This document shows, piece after piece, positions 1-5,062 of a stretch of 5,062 bases of DNA. The notes beneath the pieces were generated by a model. The model searched no databases. It had not been told where the DNA came from and saw only the letters and a list, made by a program, of their open reading frames with translations. Both the position numbers and the translations under genes were made by a program. The DNA is from Peptococcaceae bacterium (GTDB lineage Bacteria; Bacillota; DSM-12270; Thermacetogeniales; Thermacetogeniaceae): positions 199-5,260 of the forward strand of contig PLQY01000021.1 in NCBI GenBank assembly GCA_003160265.1, read 5' to 3'. Position 1 is the stretch's first letter. Each line of letters starts with the position of its first letter.

Positions 1-2047
1 TCCGGCGCGAGGCCACCCTGCCCTCACTGTGCTGCCCGGAGGCGGCAGAATGGCCCGTCCCTTTCTCATCGCCCAGCGACCCATGATGATCGAGGAGCGC
101 GGCTTTTTTTCCGGCGCCGGTTGGAGTTACCGGGTGCAGGAATTCTTCGGGAATCTCCGCCAGGAAGCGCGAGGGCTCCTTTTGGATCCCGCTCCCGTGT
201 AAAAAGCGGCGGTTAGCCCAGGAAAGGAAAAGCTGCTCCCGGGCGCGGGTGATCCCCACGTAGCAGAGGCGGCGCTCCTCCTCCAGCGTCTGCTCTTCTC
301 CCAGAGCATGAGCATGCGGAAAGAGGCCTTCCTCCAGCCCGGTGAGAAAAACTACCGGAAACTCCAGCCCCTTGGCGCTGTGGAGGGACATCAGGACAAT
401 GGCGTTCTCGTCGCTGCTGTAGTTATCGACATCCGTCACCAGAGCCAGGTGCTCCAGAAAACCGGTCAGGGATTTATCCTCTCCCTGTTCGTCGTATTCC
501 CTGGTGACACCCAGGAACTCCCTGATGTTTTCCAGCCTGGTTTCTGCCTCCACCGGAGGTTCCGACTCCAACAGCGAGCGGTAACCGGTCTCCCCCAGGA
601 TGGCCTCGGCCAGTACTGTCACCGGCATGGTCTCCTGCTGCTGGCGCCAGCGCTCGATCATGGCGAGAAAACCCTTGATAGCGATGGCGGTGCGTCCCAG
701 GCCGGCCAACAATTCGGGGTCTGTCAGCACTTCCCCCAGACTGACGCCCCTCTCCCGGACGATCTGTTCCACCCGGCTCAGGGCCGCCTCTCCGATCCCC
801 CGCCTCGGGACGTTCAGGATGCGGCGCAGGGAGATGTCGTCCCTCGGATTGGCCACCAGCCTGAGATAGGCCAGGATGTCCTTGATCTCCCTACGCTCGT
901 AAAACCTGATGCCCCCGAAAATCCGGTAGGGGACGTTGCTCCTGATGCATTCCTCTTCAAACGACCGGGACTGGGCGTGAGTGCGGTAGAAGACGGCACA
1001 GTCCCGGTACTGCATCTCTTCTGTCTGGCACAGGCGTTCCGCCATGGCCAGCACGAAGCGGGCCTCATCCCGCTCGTCAACCGCCTCGTAACAGCAAACC
1101 GGCTCTCCGGTCCGGTTGGAGGTCCACAACTGCTTGGGCTTTCTGCCTTTATTATTGGCGATCACCGAGTTGGCCACGGTCAGGATACGCTGGGTCGACC
1201 GGTAATTCTGCTCCAGCTTGATGATCCGGGCTTCGGGGTAATCCCTTTCAAAATCGAGAATGTTGCTGATGTCCGCCCCCCGCCATCCGTAGATGGATTG
1301 GTCATCATCCCCGACCACGCAGAGGTTCTCGAAACCGGCGGCAATCTGGTGCACCAGCGTGTACTGAGCCTTGTTGGTATCCTGATATTCATCCACCATC
1401 ACGTATTGGAAGCGGTGCTGGTAATGCTCCAGCACCAGCGGCTGCGCCCGGAACAGTTCCACTGTCTGGAGCAGCAGGTCGTCGAAATCCAGGGCGTTCT
1501 GTTCACGCAGCTTTGCCTGGTAGAGCCGGTAGACCTTCGCCAGTACAGCTTCCCGCTCGTCCCGCACCCTCTGCTCAAACTCCTCCGGCCCCACCAGATT
1601 GTTTTTCAGGCCGCCGATAACGGACAGCAGGTTGCGCGGCCGGTACTTCTTGTCGTCCAGTGCGAGTTCCCGGAGGCAGTGCTTGACCAGGGTCTCCTGA
1701 TCATCCCCGTCATAGATGACAAAATTCCGGTCATAGGGCGTATACTGCACCTCTTGGCGCAGGATGCGCACCGCCATGGAATGAAAGGTGCTGATCCAGA
1801 CGTCGCGACCTGCCGGGCCCGCCAGGTCGATCACCCGCCGCCGCATCTCTTCCGAGGCCCGGTTGGTAAAGGTGACCGCCAGGATCCTGAAGGGGGACAC
1901 CCCCCGCTTCAAGAGATGGGCCACCCGGTACGTGAGCACCCGGGTCTTGCCGCTGCCAGCCCCGGCAAAGATGATCACAGGCCCCTCGGTCTGGCGCACG
2001 GCTTCGAGCTGCACCGGATTGAGATCGTCGTTGAGAAACACCTGCAT
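1..2047 (-). CDS. pcrA: ATP-dependent DNA helicase PcrA/UvrD family, 3' end cut off by the window edge
   Basis: This is a superfamily 1A 3'-to-5' DNA helicase, which by family knowledge unwinds DNA in nucleotide excision and mismatch repair, rolling-circle plasmid replication and removal of RecA or stalled complexes. The frame is open from the ATG at 2047 to the left edge, 682 codons without a stop. Visible motifs, in residue numbers from that ATG: Walker A AGAGSGKT (28-35, Lys34), motif Ia TFTNRASEEM (59-68), TFHS (87-90), LDFDDLL (186-192), Walker B VDEYQD (218-223), motif III GDDDQSIYGWRGA (246-258), motif IV QNYRS (280-284), motif V around SLHSAKGLEF (554-563) and motif VI VGITRARE (597-604). 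PcrA proteins are usually about 720-750 residues, so roughly 40-70 C-terminal residues are missing; the last visible part (about 640-682) is a polar, Gly/Ser/His-rich linker of the kind that precedes the C-terminal Tudor-like domain. It starts 27 bases after hisIE and is probably cotranscribed with it. The start is uncertain: a GTG at 2041 is better spaced from the purine run. PcrA is preferred to UvrD or Rep because the context looks like a Firmicute. Confidence 0.93.
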   Translation of the reverse strand, partial: MQVFLNDDLNPVQLEAVRQTEGPVIIFAGAGSGKTRVLTYRVAHLLKRGVSPFRILAVTFTNRASEEMRRRVIDLAGPAGRDVWISTFHSMAVRILRQEVQYTPYDRNFVIYDGDDQETLVKHCLRELALDDKKYRPRNLLSVIGGLKNNLVGPEEFEQRVRDEREAVLAKVYRLYQAKLREQNALDFDDLLLQTVELFRAQPLVLEHYQHRFQYVMVDEYQDTNKAQYTLVHQIAAGFENLCVVGDDDQSIYGWRGADISNILDFERDYPEARIIKLEQNYRSTQRILTVANSVIANNKGRKPKQLWTSNRTGEPVCCYEAVDERDEARFVLAMAERLCQTEEMQYRDCAVFYRTHAQSRSFEEECIRSNVPYRIFGGIRFYERREIKDILAYLRLVANPRDDISLRRILNVPRRGIGEAALSRVEQIVRERGVSLGEVLTDPELLAGLGRTAIAIKGFLAMIERWRQQQETMPVTVLAEAILGETGYRSLLESEPPVEAETRLENIREFLGVTREYDEQGEDKSLTGFLEHLALVTDVDNYSSDENAIVLMSLHSAKGLEFPVVFLTGLEEGLFPHAHALGEEQTLEEERRLCYVGITRAREQLFLSWANRRFLHGSGIQKEPSRFLAEIPEEFLHPVTPTGAGKKAALLDHHGSLGDEKGTGHSAASGQHSEGRVASRR

Positions 2048-2052
2048 CCCCC
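2048..2052 (-). promoter_or_regulatory. G-run that may be the pcrA ribosome binding site and decides its start
   Basis: On the minus strand a run of five G lies directly against the ATG at 2047, which is too close to act as a Shine-Dalgarno for that codon. It sits 6 bases from an in-frame GTG at 2041 (third codon), a normal spacing. The other purine-rich stretch, AGAGG at about 2067-2071, is some 20 bases from the ATG, which is too far. Either the gene begins at GTG 2041, shortening the protein by two residues, or the ATG is used with weak initiation or by coupling to hisIE translation. In-frame upstream extension is blocked by a TAG overlapping the end of hisIE. Confidence 0.3.
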
Positions 2053-2074
2053 ATTTTCGAATCGCGAACCTCTA

Positions 2075-2725
2075 TTATCGCCGCCGCTCGGCCAGCTTTG
2101 TCCTGATCTCGTCCAGGCTGACTCCACACTCCGCCAGCAGCACCAGGAGGTGATAGACCAGGTCCGCCGACTCGTTGATGATCTCGTCGCGGCTGCGGTT
2201 CTTGCCGGCGATCACTACCTCCACCGCCTCTTCTCCTACTTTCTGCGCGATGCGGTCGATCCCCTTCCGAAATAATTGGGCGGTGTAAGAATTTTCGGGC
2301 AGGGTCCGCTGGCGATCCCTGATCACCGCAAACAGCAGATCCAGAATATCTCCGGGAGTGGTGGGCTGCCCGCCGGTGGCAGACTCTACTGCGGTCTCAC
2401 CGCCGGCTGGAGCCAACTGCCTGAAGAAGCAGGAGCGGTAGCCCTCGTGGCAGGCGACGCCCACCTGGTCCACCTTCACCAGCAAGGCGTCCTGGTCGCA
2501 ATCGGTCAGCACCTCCCGGATATACTGGCGGTGCCCGCTGGTCTCACCTTTCTGCCAGAGGCACTGCCGGCTCCGGCTGTAAAACCAGGTCCTGCCGGTC
2601 TGCAGGGAGAGCGCCAGGGATTCCCGGTTCATGTAGGCAACCATCAGAACCTCACCGTTGACCACATCCTGGATGATGGCCGGAATCAGGCCGTCTGCTC
2701 CAAAATTTACGGATTTACAGGCCAT
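2075..2725 (-). CDS. hisIE: Bifunctional phosphoribosyl-AMP cyclohydrolase / phosphoribosyl-ATP pyrophosphohydrolase
   Basis: This fused cytoplasmic enzyme performs steps 2 and 3 of histidine synthesis: the C-terminal HisE domain removes pyrophosphate from phosphoribosyl-ATP, and the N-terminal HisI domain opens the adenine ring of phosphoribosyl-AMP to give ProFAR, the substrate of HisA. Counting from the ATG at 2725 (216 residues), HisI covers about 5-105, with [26 protein letters not shown] and WQKGETSGH. Asp75, Asp77 and Asp79 form the DxDxD metal site, and Cys76, Cys92 and Cys99 are the expected zinc ligands. HisE covers about 125-216, with the MazG-like acidic residues Glu165, Glu166 and Glu169 and the ESADLVYH helix (Glu185, Asp188). 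A Gly/Thr/Ala-rich linker joins the two. The ORF can be extended to a TTG at 2767 that overlaps the hisF stop in TTGA. ATG 2725 is preferred because homologues have only about 8 residues before the first conserved block, the extra 14 codons have low third-position GC unlike the rest, and an AGG lies 9 bases upstream. Confidence 0.93.
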   Translation of the reverse strand: MACKSVNFGADGLIPAIIQDVVNGEVLMVAYMNRESLALSLQTGRTWFYSRSRQCLWQKGETSGHRQYIREVLTDCDQDALLVKVDQVGVACHEGYRSCFFRQLAPAGGETAVESATGGQPTTPGDILDLLFAVIRDRQRTLPENSYTAQLFRKGIDRIAQKVGEEAVEVVIAGKNRSRDEIINESADLVYHLLVLLAECGVSLDEIRTKLAERRR

Positions 2726-2763
2726 TTCTATCTGCCTGGGATCTGTCAGAACTGGTACTGCTT

Positions 2764-3522
2764 TCAAAGTCTCACAGGCACCCCTCTCTCAGCCAGGTAC
2801 TCTTTGGCCTGCCTGATAGTATATTCCTGGTAGTGGAAGATGGATGCGGCCAGGACGGCATCCGCCGCTCCCGCAGTCAACCCCTCATACAGATGGTGCA
2901 GGTTGCCGGCCCCGCCCGAGGCGATCACCGGTATCCGCACCGCCTCGCTGACCGTCCGGGTCAGGTCCAGGTCGTAGCCGTCCCTGGTCCCGTCCCGGTC
3001 ATGGCTGGTCAGCAGGATCTCCCCGGCTCCGCGTTCCTCGGCTTCCCGCGCCCAGGCGACGGCATCCAGGCCAGTGCTCCGCCTGCCGCCGTGGGTCAGC
3101 ACGTCCCAGCGCCCGGGGCTTGACTGCCTGGCATCGATGGCCACCACGATGCACTGGCAGCCAAAGCGCTTGGCGCCCTCGTCGATGATTTCCGGGTGCA
3201 GCACCGCGGCGGTATTGACCGCGGTCTTGTCGGCCCCTGCCATGAGCATCTCCCGGATATCCTCCAGGGTGCGGATACCCCCGCCCACCGTCAGGGGGAT
3301 AAATACCTGGTCGGCGGTTCGCCTCACCACGCCGACCATGGTCTTGCGCTCCTCGTTGGAGGCGGTGATGTCCAGAAACACCAGCTCATCCGCACCGGCA
3401 GCATCGTAGAACGCTCCCAATTCCACCGGGTCCCCGGCATCCCTGAGTTCCACGAACTTGATTCCCTTCACCACCCGCCCAGCGGTTACGTCAAGGCAGG
3501 GAATGATGCGCTTGGCCAACAT
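2764..3522 (-). CDS. hisF: Imidazole glycerol phosphate synthase cyclase subunit HisF
   Basis: HisF is the (beta/alpha)8-barrel cyclase subunit of imidazole glycerol phosphate synthase. It takes ammonia channelled from HisH and converts PRFAR to imidazole glycerol phosphate plus AICAR, linking histidine and purine synthesis. At 252 residues it has the usual family length (about 250-258). The N terminus [12 protein letters not shown] carries catalytic Asp11, and AIDAR carries the second catalytic acid, Asp130. The phosphate-binding loops are seen in LTVGGGIRT (78-85), DRDGT (175-179), ASGGAGN (201-207) and AASIFH (225-230). The start is well supported: ATG at 3522 with GGGAG placed 9 bases upstream, 21 bases after hisA. 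His174, just before DRDGT, stands where hydrophobic residues such as Ile or Met are common. Its partner hisH is in the same operon, separated by hisA. Confidence 0.97.
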   Translation of the reverse strand: MLAKRIIPCLDVTAGRVVKGIKFVELRDAGDPVELGAFYDAAGADELVFLDITASNEERKTMVGVVRRTADQVFIPLTVGGGIRTLEDIREMLMAGADKTAVNTAAVLHPEIIDEGAKRFGCQCIVVAIDARQSSPGRWDVLTHGGRRSTGLDAVAWAREAEERGAGEILLTSHDRDGTRDGYDLDLTRTVSEAVRIPVIASGGAGNLHHLYEGLTAGAADAVLAASIFHYQEYTIRQAKEYLAERGVPVRL

Positions 3523-3543
3523 CTCCCGATACTCCCTTCCCTT

Positions 3544-4275
3544 TCATTGAACGGCGGCAGCCGAGAGGGCGTCCTCTAACCGTATCCGTCCCTCATAAAG
3601 GGACTTGCCCAGGATCACTCCCTCGACTCCCAGCGGTTCCAACTCCCGCAACCCGATCACGTCATCCAGGCAGCTCACCCCGCCCGAGGCGATCAGGCGC
3701 AGTCCGGAATGCACCGCCAGTTCCCGGATCGTCCCCAGGTTCGGCCCCATTAGCATGCCGTCCCTGGCGGTGTCGGTAAAGATCAGGCGCTCCACGCCAC
3801 ACTCCCCGATCTCCTTTGCCACCTCCAGGATGTGCCGGGAGGTCACGTCCTGCCAGCCCTTGACCGCTACCAGGCCATTCCGGGCATCCAGACCGACCAG
3901 CACTTTGTCGCTCCCAAAGACGGAGCAGGCCTCCCGGACCAGGCCAGGGTTGGTAACGGCAACTGTTCCCAGGACCACCCGGGCCACACCCGCCGCCAGA
4001 GCGCTCTCGATCTGCTCCAGGGTACGCAGGCCGCCGCCCAACTGCACCGGGATGTCCAGGGCGGCGGCGATCCGGCCGACTATCTCCAACTGCTGCGGCG
4101 ACCCGGCGAAGGCTCCGTCCAGGTCGACCAGGTGCAGCCACCGGGCGCCCCCGGAAGCCCAGCGCCGGGCCATCGCCACCGGGTCCGCCCCGTAAACCGT
4201 CTCCGCCTCGGGGTGTCCTTGAACAAGCCTGACGCACCGGCCTCCCCTGAGATCGATGGCCGGAATGATCAGCAT
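3544..4275 (-). CDS. hisA: ProFAR isomerase HisA (phosphoribosylformimino-AICAR ribotide isomerase)
   Basis: HisA catalyses the Amadori rearrangement of ProFAR to PRFAR, the step between HisIE and the HisH-HisF synthase. It is a half-duplicated (beta/alpha)8 barrel related to HisF. The 243-residue product has the normal length. Catalytic Asp8 lies in IPAIDLRGG, and the general acid is Asp130 in VGLDAR. The two phosphate loops are visible in QLGGGLRT (78-85) and ASGGVS (196-201), and the TDTARDGM segment (167-174) is typical of HisA rather than HisF. The KGW at 139-141 also fits HisA. I see no sign of the PriA (HisA/TrpF dual) subfamily, but I cannot exclude dual function by eye. The ATG at 4275 lies inside the end of hisH, a 7-base overlap, with GGTGG 4 bases upstream, so translational coupling to hisH is likely. 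Confidence 0.97.
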   Translation of the reverse strand: MLIIPAIDLRGGRCVRLVQGHPEAETVYGADPVAMARRWASGGARWLHLVDLDGAFAGSPQQLEIVGRIAAALDIPVQLGGGLRTLEQIESALAAGVARVVLGTVAVTNPGLVREACSVFGSDKVLVGLDARNGLVAVKGWQDVTSRHILEVAKEIGECGVERLIFTDTARDGMLMGPNLGTIRELAVHSGLRLIASGGVSCLDDVIGLRELEPLGVEGVILGKSLYEGRIRLEDALSAAAVQ

Positions 4276-4886
4276 GCCGCCACCAGCTTCCCGAAATTGG
4301 CATATACCTGCTGCCCGGTGTCGCTGCTCTTTTCCGGGTGGAACTGTACCCCGAACAGGTTGCCCCGGGCCACCATGCTGGTGAAGCTGCCGCCATAGTC
4401 GGTCGTGCCGCTGATAATGGCCTCGTCGTCCGTCTCCACGTAGTAGGAGTGAACAAAATAGAAGTAGGAATGGTCGGGGATGCCCTGGAACAGCGGGTTA
4501 TCAGCGCCTTGCCCGAGGTCCACCTGGTTCCAGCCCATGTGAGGCACCTTCAAGTCGCCCCTGAAACGCCGCACCCGGCCCGGCAAGATCCCCAGTCCGG
4601 AGTGCGCCCCCATCTCCTCGCTGTCCTCGAAGAGCACCTGCAGGCCGAGACAGACGCCAAGAAAGGGCTTGCCATCCGCTATCTCTTCCTTCAAAGCCTG
4701 ATCGAGTCCCTGGGCATGGAGATTGTCCATGGTGTCTCCGAAGGCGCCCACTCCCGGGAGCACGATGCCCCGGGCCTGTTTCAACGCCTCCGGGGTTCCG
4801 GCAATAACCGCCGGATAGCCGGCCTTCTCCAGGGCTTTCTGGACGCTCCTCAGGTTTCCCATGCCATAGTCGATGATGACGATCAT
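4269..4886 (-). CDS. hisH: Imidazole glycerol phosphate synthase glutaminase subunit HisH
   Basis: HisH is the class I glutamine amidotransferase subunit that hydrolyses glutamine and feeds ammonia to HisF through the barrel of the heterodimer. The 205-residue product matches the family (about 200-210). The catalytic triad is visible: Cys79 in FLGVCLGLQ, and His183 and Glu185 in VQFHPEKS. The oxyanion-strand motif PGVGAFGD is at 44-51, PHMGWNQV at 115-122 and the conserved Tyr/His stretch YFVHSYY at 143-149. The N terminus MIVIIDYGMGNLRSV is characteristic. The ATG at 4886 has a good GGGAG 4 bases upstream (4891-4895). It is the first his gene in this window. The 124 bases in front of it contain inverted heptamer repeats, and the gene before those is not hisB. 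Confidence 0.97.
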   Translation of the reverse strand: MIVIIDYGMGNLRSVQKALEKAGYPAVIAGTPEALKQARGIVLPGVGAFGDTMDNLHAQGLDQALKEEIADGKPFLGVCLGLQVLFEDSEEMGAHSGLGILPGRVRRFRGDLKVPHMGWNQVDLGQGADNPLFQGIPDHSYFYFVHSYYVETDDEAIISGTTDYGGSFTSMVARGNLFGVQFHPEKSSDTGQQVYANFGKLVAAC

Positions 4887-4897
4887 ATTTCTCCCAG

Positions 4898-4918
4898 GTA
4901 TTCAGAATTCAGTAGTCA
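4898..4918 (-). repeat. Three-unit heptamer array, inner arm of an inverted repeat
   Basis: Read on the minus strand, the units are TGACTAC, TGAATTC and TGAATAC, back to back. They are close variants of the units in the array at 4972-5006 but in the opposite orientation. The array ends just before the hisH ribosome binding site. On the minus strand the arms could pair, with about 6 of 7 matches for the first unit and 5 of 7 plus one G-U for the second. Confidence 0.7.
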
Positions 4919-4971
4919 TGTGCTCCGCATTTTTCAAGACGATAAACCATGCTCATTTTTTTCTTTTATTT
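4919..4971. other. AT-rich centre between the inverted heptamer arrays
   Basis: These 53 bases separate the two heptamer arrays. The minus strand begins with an A-rich stretch and then carries a short frame, ATG at 4956 to TGA at 4909, encoding 15 residues (MSMVYRLEKCGAHDY). It has only one histidine, so it does not look like a his leader peptide. No T-box signature or convincing promoter was seen. The base composition is clearly lower in GC than the flanking genes, in keeping with inserted or non-coding DNA. Confidence 0.4.
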
Positions 4972-5006
4972 TGACTTCTGACTCCTGTCTCCTGACTTCT
5001 TACTCC
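4972..5006 (+). repeat. Five-unit tandem heptamer array, outer arm of an inverted repeat
   Basis: On the plus strand five 7-base units follow one another without gaps: TGACTTC, TGACTCC, TGTCTCC, TGACTTC and TTACTCC, giving a consensus near TGACTYC. The array lies 4 bases from the stop codon of the unrecognised gene on the right. Together with the inverted copy at 4898-4918 it fills the spacer before hisH. Similar degenerate GAGTCAGAAGTC-type heptamer tracts occur between genes in some Firmicutes and cyanobacteria, as I recall; that comparison was not searched here. Confidence 0.8.
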
Positions 5007-5010
5007 TGCT

Positions 5011-5062
5011 TTAATAGAAACTCTTCATCAGCGAGCCCACCACCAGGTTCCAGCCGTCCACC
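5011..5062 (-). CDS. C-terminal end of an unrecognised protein, cut by the window edge
   Basis: A minus-strand frame enters from the right edge and ends with TAA at 5011-5013. The 16 visible residues are VDGWNLVVGSLMKSFY. The codons are GC-rich at the third position, like the neighbouring genes, and the frame stops just before the low-GC repeat spacer, which supports it being a real gene end. It is not the end of HisB, whose C terminus normally finishes in a STKGVL-like sequence. The short piece is moderately hydrophobic but cannot be assigned to a family. With so few residues, a chance open frame is also possible. Confidence 0.45.
   Translation of the reverse strand, partial: VDGWNLVVGSLMKSFY

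Noticed and set aside
1731..2129. A 132-codon minus-strand frame spanning the hisIE-pcrA junction, and the 264-codon minus-strand frame at 3662-4456
   Set aside because: They are out-of-frame readings of pcrA/hisIE and of hisA/hisH, which have clear family motifs in the other frame. A frameshift is not needed because the main genes are intact.
308..2275. A 655-codon open frame on the plus strand
   Set aside because: It is codon-aligned antisense to pcrA and the end of hisIE, which carry full sets of conserved motifs. High GC and few Leu(TTA/CTA) or Ser(TCA) codons in the real genes keep this frame open. Its translation shows no recognisable domain.
2276..4398. Plus-strand open frames opposite hisIE, hisF, hisA and hisH (for example 2276-2833, 3196-3579, 3605-4195, 3832-4398)
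   Set aside because: All lie antisense to well-recognised his genes and give Pro/Arg/Gly-rich translations without motifs, as expected of shadow frames in GC-rich DNA.
4909..4937. A sigma-A promoter for hisH: TTGAAA on the minus strand at 4932-4937 with a -10 box 17 bases on
   Set aside because: The hexamer at the right spacing is TACTGA, which matches the -10 consensus at only two positions. No better pair was seen in the spacer.
4909..4956. A 15-residue ORF before hisH as a histidine attenuation leader peptide
   Set aside because: It has one histidine rather than a run, no clear ribosome binding site beyond an A-rich stretch, and no standard terminator/antiterminator pair follows it.
4898..5006. 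A CRISPR array or intrinsic terminator in the heptamer repeat region
   Set aside because: The units are only 7 bases long with no spacers, so it is not CRISPR. The stem would be imperfect, with a 53-base loop and no T-run after it on the minus strand, so it is not a typical terminator.
4887..5010. A T-box(His) riboswitch ahead of the his genes
   Set aside because: The spacer is too short for a full T-box leader and has no TGGNACCGCG-like T-box sequence.

Overview
The window holds the late half of a histidine biosynthesis operon read on the minus strand, followed by a PcrA/UvrD-type DNA helicase gene. The order of transcription is hisH, hisA, hisF, hisIE, pcrA, running from right to left. All five genes are co-directional and tightly packed: hisH and hisA overlap by 7 bases, hisA and hisF are 21 bases apart, hisF and hisIE are close or overlapping depending on the hisIE start, and hisIE and pcrA are 27 bases apart. 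No terminator-like hairpin was seen between them, so they probably form one transcription unit. pcrA runs off the left edge of the window.

The products form a continuous block of the pathway. HisIE (cyclohydrolase and pyrophosphohydrolase fused) turns phosphoribosyl-ATP into ProFAR. HisA isomerises ProFAR to PRFAR. The HisH-HisF heterodimer uses glutamine to turn PRFAR into imidazole glycerol phosphate and AICAR. All catalytic motifs checked are present, so the enzymes look functional. The helicase carries the full SF1A motif set and lacks only its C-terminal end.

Right of hisH there is no hisB, the gene most often found there in Firmicutes. Instead there is a 124-base spacer and then the last 16 codons of an unrecognised gene on the same strand. 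The spacer is notably more AT-rich in its middle and is built from two arrays of a 7-base repeat (consensus close to TGACTYC) in opposite orientations around a 53-base centre. This is the most unusual structure in the window.

The organism is probably a moderately GC-rich bacterium (about 60% GC by eye). Fused hisIE, the hisH-hisA-hisF-hisIE order and a PcrA-like helicase fit an anaerobic, possibly thermophilic Firmicute of the Moorella, Desulfotomaculum or Pelotomaculum kind. That placement is inference from layout and style, not from a search. The plus strand has several long open frames, including one of 655 codons. They are codon-aligned shadows of the minus-strand genes. No undescribed enzymatic or defence system was found.
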